NCBI RefSeq assembly: GCF_000949425.1
Contig: NZ_CP010976.1
Location: forward strand, 3,906,001 to 3,970,000
Source of the DNA: Paenibacillus sp. IHBB 10380
GTDB taxonomy: Bacteria > Bacillota > Bacilli > Paenibacillales > Paenibacillaceae
Reading direction: 5' to 3'
Length of the DNA stretch: 64,000 nt
Shown: positions 8,479 through 17,458 of the stretch, one piece after another
Layout: each line of letters opens with the position of its first letter
Numbering within the stretch: position 1 is the stretch's first letter
Made by a program: the position numbers and the translations under genes
Notes under the pieces: generated by a model
Seen by the model: only the letters and a program-made list of their open reading frames with translations
The model's database searches: none
Told to the model about the DNA's origin: nothing

Positions 8479-9129
8479 TTAACTTTCTTTTTTCAAATTA
8501 CGAACTACTTTATTCACAACATTCTCTATATCTGTTTTTTCAAATTCATCCATAACTAGATTCTTAATCAGTTCTTTGGTTTCTGGGCTATTTGCAAATT
8601 CCCTTGATATTTTTTCTCCTACTGCATCGGCAATCTCTTTAAACTCCTTATCTTGCATTCTCTTTGACTTTAATCCTATTAAACTTATCGCAATTCCTAA
8701 ACCCGATAATGTTAACATATCGTTAATTGATGTTAGTTCATTAACGGAGAAGATTCTAGAAAGGTCTAAATAAGGAATCACAATTAAAGAAATTGCAGAT
8801 AATGCAACAAGTGCTGAATGTAGTAATGAAATAAGAAAAAGAAGAATCTTATCTTTCTTCAAAGTTTCTGTTCCATATTCCTCTAAGTTCTCTAAGTTAT
8901 CGTATTTTTCAGAAATAAACTGTGTAAAATCTGAGAGAATTAGAAGGAAAGCCGTTAATGTAAATGCTAGTAACGAGTCAGAAACAAGCTTATATAAAGG
9001 AGTTAACCTAACAACTCCAAGAATAATGAATCCTACTCCCAAAAAATTTATTAATGTATTACTAGTTCTAAATTTGAGTAACAATCTTAATTTCCCCTTA
9101 ATCTCTTTTTTATTTAAGCTAAAATTCAC
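8479..9129 (-). CDS. Hypothetical membrane protein with coiled C-terminus
   Basis: A 216-residue protein starting at GTG with AGGAG seven bases upstream. Four hydrophobic segments lie at about residues 27-45, 50-68, 95-120 and 138-153. A charged helical tail follows (KEFKEIADAVGEKI ... KTDIENVVNKVVRNLKK) and is probably cytoplasmic. No family is recognised. It stands alone apart from a doubtful small ORF downstream. The gap 9130-9599 upstream should contain its promoter. Confidence 0.6.
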   Translation of the reverse strand: MNFSLNKKEIKGKLRLLLKFRTSNTLINFLGVGFIILGVVRLTPLYKLVSDSLLAFTLTAFLLILSDFTQFISEKYDNLENLEEYGTETLKKDKILLFLISLLHSALVALSAISLIVIPYLDLSRIFSVNELTSINDMLTLSGLGIAISLIGLKSKRMQDKEFKEIADAVGEKISREFANSPETKELIKNLVMDEFEKTDIENVVNKVVRNLKKES

Positions 9130-9599
9130 ATAACTCCTAATCTACGAAATCACATATACCTCTTAAATGGTAGGACAGGCGAGTTCGTGTAATCACCCTA
9201 TGTAGAATGATAGACGAAGCTATTCAACATCCTCTGCCCCATAGTCATCCGATCTAATGGACTCTGATGCGACGGATATATTTGTTCTGACACGAGTGTA
9301 GATTTCCTAGCGAACATAATCATACCATATATTGTAATTGTACTCCTTGATTAAGTTTCACCCTCATCGTATCGTTAAATTTCATTATTGAGTCGCTGGC
9401 TGTATGTGCTATGCCCTTATCAGTATTACGATAACTCTGTTTAAGTGAAAACTATCCCCCACCCATTCCTATGTATCAAATGAATCACCCTTCACAGGTG
9501 ACTAGTCCTTAAATATACGATCTACTGCTTTCTGTTTATCTTCCTCGAATGGCATACTGCATCTTAAAAGGAACATTGCTTGTGATAACATTGTTCACT
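9130..9599. other. Intergenic, no gene seen
   Basis: 470 bp without a convincing reading frame, promoter of consensus quality, or stable hairpin. Islands with decayed genes often show such gaps; no homologous fragment could be recognised by translation. Confidence 0.5.
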
Positions 9600-10199
9600 C
9601 TACCAAAAATCAGCCGCTTTACCGAACTCATCCACATCAGGACGCACCTTATCAATCTTCGACGCATCCAAAACAGAATGAATAAAATTATCTCCTGCCT
9701 TAAACTTCGTCACATCAACTGTGAATTGAAATACTCGAAATTCCCCTGACATTAATCCAATTGTTACGTTCTTTGCACCTTTAATGTCACCTTGTTGTAA
9801 GAAATCATATGTTTGTATAATAATACGTTGTGTCGCTGTTCCGACTGCCATATTTTCATTTACAAATACAACCAGATCAATATTTTCTGTAATGTCTCTA
9901 GAATCCGTCACCTCAACCTTCTCCGCATAGACAAAAACAGATGTGTTAATCTCTGGCTTTATATCAGCTACTTCTTCCTCTACAGGTACTTCAGGAGTAA
10001 TAGTAGTTTCAACTTGAATCTCTGGCACAACTTCAGATACAACTTCTGGAATTGGTTCTGGTTTAACTTCTGGTGTAATCTTAGCTGTCTCTTGTGTCGA
10101 AGTCGTATTGGCTGGTGCTGATTCATTATCAGAGCAACCTTGCAACAGTAGTAGTGAGACAGAAATAGCAGAAACAAAAATGACACTTGATTTTTTCAT
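9600..10199 (-). CDS. Lipoprotein with Pro/Glu/Val-rich linker
   Basis: A 199-residue predicted lipoprotein. It has a signal peptide and lipobox (SLLLLQGCSDNE, Cys22), then a 65-residue Pro/Glu/Thr/Val-rich spacer of PEV-type repeats, then a compact domain from about residue 88 (SVFVYAEKVEVTDSRDITENIDLVV to the end). The layout implies a domain held away from the membrane outer face through a flexible stalk. No known family is recognised. Single gene with a ribosome site of AGAGGTG. Confidence 0.65.
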   Translation of the reverse strand: MKKSSVIFVSAISVSLLLLQGCSDNESAPANTTSTQETAKITPEVKPEPIPEVVSEVVPEIQVETTITPEVPVEEEVADIKPEINTSVFVYAEKVEVTDSRDITENIDLVVFVNENMAVGTATQRIIIQTYDFLQQGDIKGAKNVTIGLMSGEFRVFQFTVDVTKFKAGDNFIHSVLDASKIDKVRPDVDEFGKAADFW

Positions 10200-10558
10200 A
10201 AACTTTAAGCACCTCTGATGTTATATTTTGTGATAATTGTTAATTTCGACATTCTTTATTCTAAATCCTTGTATTGAGGTTCTGGATATCGTTTAAATAC
10301 ACCTATTTCACCAACATCAATAGCCTGATCCCGAAGATGTACCAGAGATTACTCATTCAATATCAAATAAAAGCTATTATGTACAAGTAAGACTATCCTC
10401 TCAATACTTTATAAGTCGAGCGACTGTAGTGCCTAGTCCCCTTCAGAAGTTAATACTTATCTCCGAAAGTGATTACCACCTCCCCTACCTGTCAGCATAT
10501 ACTCCCTTGCCATACACTGATAAAGTATTAAAACCTTAAATCAAAAACCATTCATAAT

Positions 10559-10660
10559 ATAAATTATGTTTACTTTCATATTTCCTAATGCTAGAATCAG
10601 AATACAAAACCATACATAACTTATTAATAAAGTGGCTAATTGGAAGTAAACATAATTTAT
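10559..10660. repeat. 17-bp perfect inverted repeat upstream of the second recombinase
   Basis: ATAAATTATGTTTACTT (10559-10575) and its exact reverse complement (10644-10660) flank 68 bp. The right arm ends at the GGAGG ribosome site of the recombinase gene. The left arm overlaps a smaller palindrome, CATAAT-ATAA-ATTATG. It could be a recombinase binding or resolution site, an invertible segment, or an autoregulatory operator. The rest of 10200-10558 shows nothing recognisable. Confidence 0.7.
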
Positions 10661-10673
10661 GGAGGATTGAAAT

Positions 10674-11552
10674 ATGAACTTAATCGAAGGATTTACCGAA
10701 CAGCTTCGAGAAGAAGAACGATCACAGAATACCATCTACAACTACCTATTAGTTATCAAAGACTTCTTTAAATGGTTTGAAGGCACATACGATAAAGAAC
10801 CAACCATTCTGTATGCACAAAACGTCAAGGACTATGTTCAGTTCCTACAAACGGTCAAACGTCGAGTACCGACAGCGAAAACAATCAATGCTAAGATCGC
10901 CTCTCTACAAAAATACAATGTGTACCTTGTGTCAATTGGTGTACAAACTGATATAGTCGTTACCCAGAGTCACCGACGAAAGGTACAGCAACAATTTGCT
11001 TCCCCTGCTAAATTCACCGAGAAAGATGTTAATAAATTCATGCTAGTTGTGATTGAGAAAGGCAACTCTAGGAACCTCGCCCTTGTTACATTGCTAGCGT
11101 ATACTGGTTGTCGCATTAGCGAAGCACTTAATATTATTATTGATAAGGACTTATATCTTTCTTCTAATGAATTGGTCATTCGGGAGGGCAAAGGTGATAA
11201 GGAAAGAACCGTTTTGTTGAATGACAAAGTGGTCGATGCTATTAAGGAATACTTGAAGATCAGGCAGGAACACAAACATGCGGATAGTCCATATCTGTTT
11301 GTGTCTAATAAAAGGGAACGAATGAGCCGTATTACCGCTAATGATGTGTTTACCCAATACAGTCAGAAGGCTGGATTTGAACACGTCCTTTCACCACATG
11401 ATCTGCGTCATTACTTCTGCTCCAATGCCCTTGAGAATGGCTTTGATGTTCATGAAGTGGCAAACATAGTTGGGCATAGCAACATTCACACTACGCTTTT
11501 ATACACCAATCCCACACGCAAGAAGATGCTCGACAAACTAAATAAGTTATAA
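10674..11552 (+). CDS. Tyrosine recombinase (XerC/D or TnpI-like)
   Basis: 292-residue site-specific recombinase. The N-terminal SAM-like core-binding domain (about 1-90) is followed by a catalytic domain with all expected residues: Arg in TGCRISE, Lys in GKGDKER, HDLRHYF, VGHSNIHTT and the Tyr nucleophile in LLYTNP. Size and lack of an arm-binding extension resemble Xer or TnpI-type resolvases more than island integrases. It lies far from both island ends and so is probably not the island's integrase. It may resolve multimers or belong to a nested element. The 17-bp inverted repeat directly upstream is its best candidate target. The ribosome site is GGAGGATTGAAAT. Confidence 0.9.
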   Translation: MNLIEGFTEQLREEERSQNTIYNYLLVIKDFFKWFEGTYDKEPTILYAQNVKDYVQFLQTVKRRVPTAKTINAKIASLQKYNVYLVSIGVQTDIVVTQSHRRKVQQQFASPAKFTEKDVNKFMLVVIEKGNSRNLALVTLLAYTGCRISEALNIIIDKDLYLSSNELVIREGKGDKERTVLLNDKVVDAIKEYLKIRQEHKHADSPYLFVSNKRERMSRITANDVFTQYSQKAGFEHVLSPHDLRHYFCSNALENGFDVHEVANIVGHSNIHTTLLYTNPTRKKMLDKLNKL

Positions 11553-11556
11553 GAAC

Positions 11557-11597
11557 AGTAAAAAAACATAAGGACACTAAGTCTTGTGTTTTTTACT
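11557..11597 (+). terminator. Intrinsic terminator of the recombinase gene
   Basis: AGTAAAAAAACATAAGGAC pairs with GTCTTGTGTTTTTTACT, followed by TTTT. It starts five bases after the stop. A second palindrome, CAGAACCTTA/TAAGGCTCTG, lies at 11619-11640. The rest of the gap to 11912 holds nothing recognisable. Confidence 0.75.
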
Positions 11598-11912
11598 TTT
11601 TAGACATATAAAATAAGCCAGAACCTTAGATAAGGCTCTGACTATCTCCTTCCAAATATGCATCACCTAACTATATTGAATAGCTATACATATGAGCCCC
11701 GTAAATCCGACACTTCAACTATTGATGATACATAAAGTTCATTATGTCCCATAAGGTGTACTCAAAATTGGGATTATACTCATGACCATATTCGACAAAA
11801 TTTCCCTTTATTCACCTAGTAATATATAATGTGTTTTGGTAGTAATTTGTTTATGAACTTATAGTTAGATGATAATTTATTATTCAAAAATACATTTACA
11901 AGGGGACTTTTT

Positions 11913-12398
11913 ATGAACTGGGAAATGACAGACGAAGATTATGAGATTATAAAAAAAAATCTTAACAAACAATTAAATGAAGATCAGGTTTCACCAATTC
12001 ACATTCATCAATTATTTGAAACTTTGGATAATCCTGATTCCACTGAAGAGGATTATAATAGTATCGGATTAAGAATATGTAGTAGTTTATTCAACCCGAA
12101 TAACACAAATTTTTATCTTGATAATTCTGATAAAAATATTATTAAGTCCATAAAAAAGGAGATACATAAGGTTATCTGTAAAAATAATGATGATTATTCG
12201 AAAGATAGAAGTACCTTCGTCCAAAACTTTAATAGCGCTATTCTTATTGTGTCAACTACAATTGCTGCAAAGTTTGGTGATGGTACGGAATCAGTTTTTA
12301 TTACTGGAATAGTTTCCTCCGCTTTACTCTTTGTATTCAAATTCGGAAAAAACATTTGGTGTGAATATAATAACGATTTTTCTAAGGAAAACAATTAA
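11913..12398 (+). CDS. Small protein with C-terminal membrane hairpin, gene A of a two-gene system
   Basis: 161 residues of unknown family. The first 105 are soluble and rich in Asn, Asp and Lys. They are followed by two hydrophobic stretches (FNSAILIVSTTIAAKF and ITGIVSSALLFVFKF) joined by a short turn, then a charged tail. The protein is probably a membrane anchor with a large cytoplasmic N-domain. The ribosome site is AAGGGGAC. Its TAA overlaps the ATG of the next gene (TAATG), so the two proteins are translationally coupled and likely work together. Function unknown. Confidence 0.65.
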   Translation: MNWEMTDEDYEIIKKNLNKQLNEDQVSPIHIHQLFETLDNPDSTEEDYNSIGLRICSSLFNPNNTNFYLDNSDKNIIKSIKKEIHKVICKNNDDYSKDRSTFVQNFNSAILIVSTTIAAKFGDGTESVFITGIVSSALLFVFKFGKNIWCEYNNDFSKENN

Positions 12399-13900
12399 TG
12401 AGAGACATACTAGCACAATATAGTTTTGTTAACTTTACTCATATCGAATCTAATCAACATCATTCCGATTCCAACGAAATCATTCTTCAAAGTATACATG
12501 AATTTTCTCACATGTACTTAACACGGGGCACAAGCTTCGGAGCGTTTAATTTTTTGATTGAACAAGTAAAAAATCATTGTATAAACAACCTCCAAATCCA
12601 AAATATGCACCGATTAAATTTATTATCAAGACGATTAGTTGAAGCGTCAGATATAGTTCATGAATGTTTGTCATACTATTCACAGTTCGTTGCTATAAAG
12701 TATAACAAACCCGATCAATTTAAAGATAAGTTAGAGGATTTAAAAAGGAAAAATGCTTATACGGCTCAAAAAGTTTACACCATAACAGAGTTCTTAGAAT
12801 CAGAAAATTGGCAAGAAATATTTAATTCAACATTAATAAACCGTATTGCTAGGCTTGCTATGAATATAAAAAGCCAACTTCTCTTTAGTGAAAATTTACT
12901 CAATGAAGAGTATTTGGTTCAATCATTATTAATTGAGCAAAGCTTAGACTTCAACCCCAATACTCGTTTTCCTAAATTAGTTAGTTCATTAAAAAAATTA
13001 TTGCAAAGTTCCCCTGTAGAATCAATAACAGATGAGATGTTATTGGCTGAAGCCAACTTAATATCTAACGAATGCAATAAAGCTAATCTATTGGAATTTT
13101 TCAACTTTGCAAAGAGTCAATTCATTAAGTATAGCTACCCCATTAATCCAGTCGATTCTGTAATTGAAAATACCATAAATAATACCCAAGAAATAATTGA
13201 TAATATCGATGACATCTCTGAGGAAGAGAGATTGGAAATATTTGATCTTATTAGACCAGCAGTAATTAATACAAACTATGAACATATTTTTTTATCATCA
13301 TTGGATGATATGAAGGATATAAAGGGAATATTTAGTTCGTTTTGGATTATTGTCACTGATAATCTTTACAATATAATGTTTGATGACATAGCATTAGGAA
13401 AGCGTTACTTTTTTATAACTGATAAGAAGGGTTGCATTTCAACATTAGCAAGATACGATCTACCTGTAACTGTGTTTACAGAAGACTATGAAGAACTTCT
13501 GAGAAGGTTCCCCGAACTTATTCAAAGGGAGATATTTATATATAATGATCAACCTTATTTAAGTAGTAAAGAATTTATAACAAGCCATCTATCTGCACAA
13601 CATGAAATAATGTTTTACCAATTAAATAACGATATTTTTGTTGTTTTTATTAAGCTAAAAGATAATTCTATTATTACGATGTTACATACTAAATATTCAC
13701 TTAAATTAATAATCGGTGATATTCAAAATAAGTTGTATAAATATATTAACACTGACGGTGTAATTGATGGTGTATTTTGGAAACATGATAGAGACTGGTG
13801 GAAGTATGAAGATATAATCAAATCATTTACACAGACTCAAATATTTAGCCAAGACTTAGATATTCCACCTTTAGGTAATAGAATAAATTTAGAAATTTAG
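12398..13900 (+). CDS. Large HExxH protein, gene B of a two-gene system
   Basis: 500 residues of no family I can name. Near the N-terminus is a zincin-like motif, SIHEFSHMYLTRGTSFG (H34, E35, H38). About 50 residues later SDIVHECLSYY offers E89 as a possible third metal ligand. The HExxH...S.FG...HE pattern is shared by several uncharacterised bacterial metalloprotease-like proteins. The remaining 400 residues are mostly helical and acidic, without signal peptide or membrane segment. Start overlaps the stop of the 161-residue membrane protein gene. A membrane partner plus cytoplasmic protease-like protein, in an island, is consistent with a toxin or defence role, but nothing in the sequence proves this. 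Confidence 0.65.
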   Translation: MRDILAQYSFVNFTHIESNQHHSDSNEIILQSIHEFSHMYLTRGTSFGAFNFLIEQVKNHCINNLQIQNMHRLNLLSRRLVEASDIVHECLSYYSQFVAIKYNKPDQFKDKLEDLKRKNAYTAQKVYTITEFLESENWQEIFNSTLINRIARLAMNIKSQLLFSENLLNEEYLVQSLLIEQSLDFNPNTRFPKLVSSLKKLLQSSPVESITDEMLLAEANLISNECNKANLLEFFNFAKSQFIKYSYPINPVDSVIENTINNTQEIIDNIDDISEEERLEIFDLIRPAVINTNYEHIFLSSLDDMKDIKGIFSSFWIIVTDNLYNIMFDDIALGKRYFFITDKKGCISTLARYDLPVTVFTEDYEELLRRFPELIQREIFIYNDQPYLSSKEFITSHLSAQHEIMFYQLNNDIFVVFIKLKDNSIITMLHTKYSLKLIIGDIQNKLYKYINTDGVIDGVFWKHDRDWWKYEDIIKSFTQTQIFSQDLDIPPLGNRINLEI

Positions 13901-13929
13901 AAGTTTTAAACTGTAGCAGACATACCGAT

Positions 13930-13960
13930 AATAAGCCTTTGCAATTATGCTAGGCTTATT
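13930..13960 (+). terminator. Probable terminator of the two-gene system
   Basis: A 9-bp perfect stem AATAAGCCT / AGGCTTATT, 30 bases after the stop. The T-run is weak, so termination efficiency is uncertain. It could also serve the converging gene at 14105. Confidence 0.55.
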
Positions 13961-14104
13961 TCACCTTATTCAAAGTAGCCTCATCATACTTTATTTCCTA
14001 ATAGTGATTTCTAAACTCCGTCTTACTATTTAAGAGTTATTGTCATGATCACTAATCAACCAAACTGGATAAATATAATTCTCCATAAAGATTGCTAGGC
14101 GTTA

Positions 14105-14635
14105 TTAATGATCAAATAATTCGTTTATCACTTTTGCAACTAATCTTAATACACGTTGATCATGTCCGAAGTTACTTTGTGAAGATGGATGAAAGGCAGA
14201 ATTACGTAATTCTCTCAAAGCTTTATATTGCAATTCTTGGTCTGATTTTAATATCCCTTGTTCTATAAGATTTCTTATTTTCGTGTTGAGGTTTAATTGA
14301 CGTGTACCTTTCTTGTCATAATTAGTACCCATTATCTCATTATGTTTATATGATATTGCACACTCAAACGCTTTATATGATTGCTCGTTTGCTATCGTAA
14401 AAAATGCCCAACAAAGAAAGCCGTATACATGTAACGCTAAAGAAACCTCAAAAAGTGACTTCACTTCATCAGGAACACTCGTATTCAAAGAAATATCTTT
14501 GACTGAATCAATATAGGTCTGCTCGGTCAAAGCTTCTATCATCCCTGATGCTGTATTTAGCTTTCCAAGTGCCTTAACCTGTTCACATGGAAGATAATAA
14601 TTCTCTTTTGTTATTATTTTCAATTTCAATATCAC
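14105..14635 (-). CDS. HEPN-like protein
   Basis: About 172-176 residues, all helical in composition. Near the C-terminus, LRELRNSAFHP gives R144 and H149 in the Rx4H arrangement typical of HEPN RNases and related all-helical domains. The start is uncertain. GTG at 14635 overlaps the only ribosome-site-like sequence (GAAGGGTG), so TTG at 14629 or 14623 is more likely. HEPN domains often act as RNA-cutting toxins or phage-defence effectors, but some are structural. No adjacent MNT-type antitoxin gene is seen, so toxin status is unsupported. Confidence 0.55.
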   Translation of the reverse strand: MILKLKIITKENYYLPCEQVKALGKLNTASGMIEALTEQTYIDSVKDISLNTSVPDEVKSLFEVSLALHVYGFLCWAFFTIANEQSYKAFECAISYKHNEIMGTNYDKKGTRQLNLNTKIRNLIEQGILKSDQELQYKALRELRNSAFHPSSQSNFGHDQRVLRLVAKVINELFDH

Positions 14636-15158
14636 CCTTCAATAATCCAACTATTTTTAACGATTAATTCCACTTATCAATATTCAATAAATACCTACCA
14701 ACCTCTACTCTCTTCATAAATAAAACCACAATTCTATCTAAGGTAAGAGCATATGCTATTGTCGTGCTACGATAACGCGTTAACGTAAATTGTTAATGAC
14801 TCATTGATATTCTCTCTTGTTTGCAGATAAAAAGTTCAATGTTCTTATCGTGAAGCGTGACATCATTGGCTCTTCTTTACACTTCCATCCGAAAAGTCTA
14901 TTGAAATATTTGTGATAACTATTAGATGTTTCATAGGATTGTCATGACGGTGAGTCAACTCTTTATCAAATGGCTCGTTAAGGATTTAATCAGTAGAGAT
15001 AAAAATGAAGGAATTTGGATAAATTTGTCGAATTAATGTCTGATGATAATCAATACTATGGTTGTTCTCTTAGAATTGGGTGAGAATCCTAGAGTATTGG
15101 TTTAGGAGTATTTAATTCAATTAATTACTTTAACATCACTTTCATGGAGGACAAAATA
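14636..15158. other. Intergenic, no gene seen
   Basis: 520 bp between divergent genes. Small palindromes occur (TCCTAGA/TTTAGGA near 15088) but no reading frame, RNA or consensus promoter stands out. Confidence 0.45.
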
Positions 15159-15614
15159 ATGGAACAAAAACATATCTACATTTTTCTAGCCGTAGTTATC
15201 GTTGCAAGTTTACTACAATTTATTAGTATTGGATTCTTAGGCAATAGCATTGCTAGCAATACTCCTGTGCTTGGAGAATTGCTTACATTTATTGATTATC
15301 TTTATTTTACTAACTATCTTAAAAACGGATTAGATATGAGCAACATGGTTCCGTTTGGGCTTAGGGCTGTAAGCTTAGTTGCAACTGCGTACACTGTAAT
15401 TATACTATATGACATTGGGTTTTATAAATTAAATGAATTGTTTAATGATTCAAAAGAATTTGCTCCTATAATAAAAGGAATCACTATTATAGCTGCGATT
15501 GTTATCCATTACTTCATATATTATTTTCTTCATACCATATTTATTGGAATTTTATTTCCACTCTACCATAAAATTGAGGAAATCAATAAAATGATTCCAA
15601 CAATTGGGGTATAA
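15159..15614 (+). CDS. Hypothetical membrane protein
   Basis: 151 residues with three to four hydrophobic segments (about 5-27, 66-87, 106-125 and 128-140) and little soluble sequence. The start at 15159 is chosen because GGAGG lies ten bases upstream; the in-frame ATG at 15144 overlaps it. No family recognised. It stands alone between unrelated genes. Confidence 0.6.
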   Translation: MEQKHIYIFLAVVIVASLLQFISIGFLGNSIASNTPVLGELLTFIDYLYFTNYLKNGLDMSNMVPFGLRAVSLVATAYTVIILYDIGFYKLNELFNDSKEFAPIIKGITIIAAIVIHYFIYYFLHTIFIGILFPLYHKIEEINKMIPTIGV

Positions 15615-15916
15615 TTTAAACATCATTTTGGAAATTAAAATTAACGTGACACATTAGTTCAGTAACCGACACCAATTTGTATCTTTCAGATACTTTTGAA
15701 TTACCTCATACATATCTGTATCGAAACTCAAGACTCCAACCTTCTTTGATTATCAAGTATCTCATTTTACAGACCATTCACATGTTCATTAATATCTCCG
15801 AAACCAAGATTTTCAATAGTGATCAGATAAGTATATGTTATAAATCGTTATTGCTAACCACAATTGCTGGTCTAAGCTTATCTATATCTACAACCTAAAC
15901 TTCTTACACTTACACT

Positions 15917-16096
15917 TCACCTATCTTTTAATCGATCCAACGCTTCATTGTAATTGTTAAATAGGAAGTCTAGTCCTTTGTTAAATTCCTCTTGTTCTTC
16001 ATTTAATAGCTTAACTGCATATTGTTTTAACTTGTTTAACTTTGATTCTGGTAGCTTTTCAATAATCACTTGAAACTCAGCGTTTGACACCACCAT
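15917..16096 (-). CDS. Small charged protein (59 residues)
   Basis: An ORF just under 60 codons with a strong ribosome site (GGAGGTTCAAAAATG). The product begins MVVSNAEFQVIIEKLPE and continues through a helical, charged segment (SKLNKLKQYAVKLLNEEQE) to DRLKDR. The pattern of LP followed by an amphipathic helix resembles small antitoxin-like or DUF2281-type proteins, but similarity is weak. No partner toxin is adjacent on the same strand; the DUF5677-like gene lies 210 bp upstream. The gap 15615-15916 is otherwise empty. Confidence 0.6.
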   Translation of the reverse strand: MVVSNAEFQVIIEKLPESKLNKLKQYAVKLLNEEQEEFNKGLDFLFNNYNEALDRLKDR

Positions 16097-16306
16097 TTTT
16101 GAACCTCCATTCTCACTAATTAGGGGTACGAAACACTACTCTAACTTAGCATTGTCAATGGTATATCTCGTATTATAAAAGGCTTCATTACTTTATTATT
16201 CCCTATAAATGAAGAAGCGAATCCCTCTCCACCATAGTTACTGATGGTATCTAGGGTAGTGTCTATCCCTAACACAAATATGTACTCCTATAACTTCAAC
16301 CCTTAA

Positions 16307-17101
16307 TTACTGCTTAGCGTTTAAACTTTGAATCCCTTTCACTATGATTTCTATTTCCTCTTTCTTGTCCACATTGAAATACTCGTTAACGTGCTCTATC
16401 GCTTTCAAAACGAAATACATGCTAGAGAAAAGTATTCTCGGATATGGCTCTGTATAATGCCCATAATTAAAAGCAACTAACTCACCTTCTTCTATAATAA
16501 GGTATGCCTTCTCTAATGTATCAAAAGAGGAATGAACATATCCGCTTAAGTAACGATATGCTAATTGATAATCCATATTCATACCCGATCGTATTGCTAA
16601 TTCCTCAGTTTTAAAAGTCCTTATTTTTCCATCCTTGAAAAAGGGAGATAATTCATCTTTTAATTCATCCCTTTTAGTAGCATCAATCTTCGCTACTTCA
16701 AACACATTCTCGTTTCGTTTATCAAGTAGTACGTTATAAAGCGAATATTTATTTGCCTTATCATTTCTTACAAATTCATCAAAAAACTTTTCATCTATCA
16801 CTAATAGACGTATAGGTATCACACTTTCCAACATAGAACGTACAAGAATATCAGCTTCGACTGATAAGCCCTTTTTAAGTAACAAAATAATAGATTGAAA
16901 ATGATTCGATATCTTTGTAACTAGCATATGAATGAGTATTTCCTTATGCTGATCTCCATCGACTTGAATACTTTGTCTTATTTCATTTACTAATCTGTTT
17001 ACATCATAGGCTAAATTAAACCAAGGAGCGTAATCTTCAAGGGCTTCCTCCATTAATGAGTCAGCTTCAATTCCGAGAAAGCCTTCGCATTCAAAATCCA
17101 T
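16307..17101 (-). CDS. DUF5677-like protein
   Basis: 264-residue helical protein. Two blocks resemble DUF5677: HFQSIILLLKKGLSVEADILVRSMLES in the first third and YRYLSGYVHSS around residue 185. Proteins of this family occur sporadically in islands and prophages, and their function is not established. It may be a divergent HEPN-type fold. There is no signal peptide or membrane segment. The ribosome site is modest (AAGGTGATGTT). The gene is alone, with 356 bp of non-coding DNA upstream. Confidence 0.6.
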   Translation of the reverse strand: MDFECEGFLGIEADSLMEEALEDYAPWFNLAYDVNRLVNEIRQSIQVDGDQHKEILIHMLVTKISNHFQSIILLLKKGLSVEADILVRSMLESVIPIRLLVIDEKFFDEFVRNDKANKYSLYNVLLDKRNENVFEVAKIDATKRDELKDELSPFFKDGKIRTFKTEELAIRSGMNMDYQLAYRYLSGYVHSSFDTLEKAYLIIEEGELVAFNYGHYTEPYPRILFSSMYFVLKAIEHVNEYFNVDKKEEIEIIVKGIQSLNAKQ

Positions 17102-17458
17102 AACATCACCTTAACTTCCTAAATAAGTTAATATAACTATACCATGCTCTTGATGCTTCATTGCAAACTTCAAATTGCTGTGCTTCTTAAAAACGATTGT
17201 ACACTCTCCAGACAACGTTCATAACCAAACTAAACAACATGGAGCATAGATGCTAGCGTGCAGTTATGTACTTTACTTGAGATCAAGTTATTATCCTCTT
17301 CAACCTCTACCCTACGCCTTAACTCTTAATACTTCTCCATTTTTGAACCCAGTGTACGTTTTGAGGGTTAATAGGTATTTATATTAATTAGCACTTCCAA
17401 AGGTCTACCAAAGCACTTCCCTCAGCACTACCTCTACCTACAACCCTCAACCAGCTAA
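17102..17458. other. Intergenic, no gene seen
   Basis: 357 bp downstream of the primase-like gene and upstream of the DUF5677-like gene. No ORF, terminator with T-run, or iteron-like repeats are visible. Confidence 0.45.

Noticed and set aside
4131..9420. Similar phrase GGCTGTATGTG at about 4142, 9401 and (as GGTTGTATGTG) 22030
   Set aside because: Identity is limited to about 11 bases with diverged flanks; not enough for a repeat family.
9813..10121. Asn/Phe/Trp-rich 102-codon ORF opposite the lipoprotein
   Set aside because: Mirror of the Pro/Glu-rich repeat of the lipoprotein gene.
15677..15898. 73-codon ORF downstream of the membrane protein
   Set aside because: No ribosome site or recognisable sequence; overlaps nothing but looks random.
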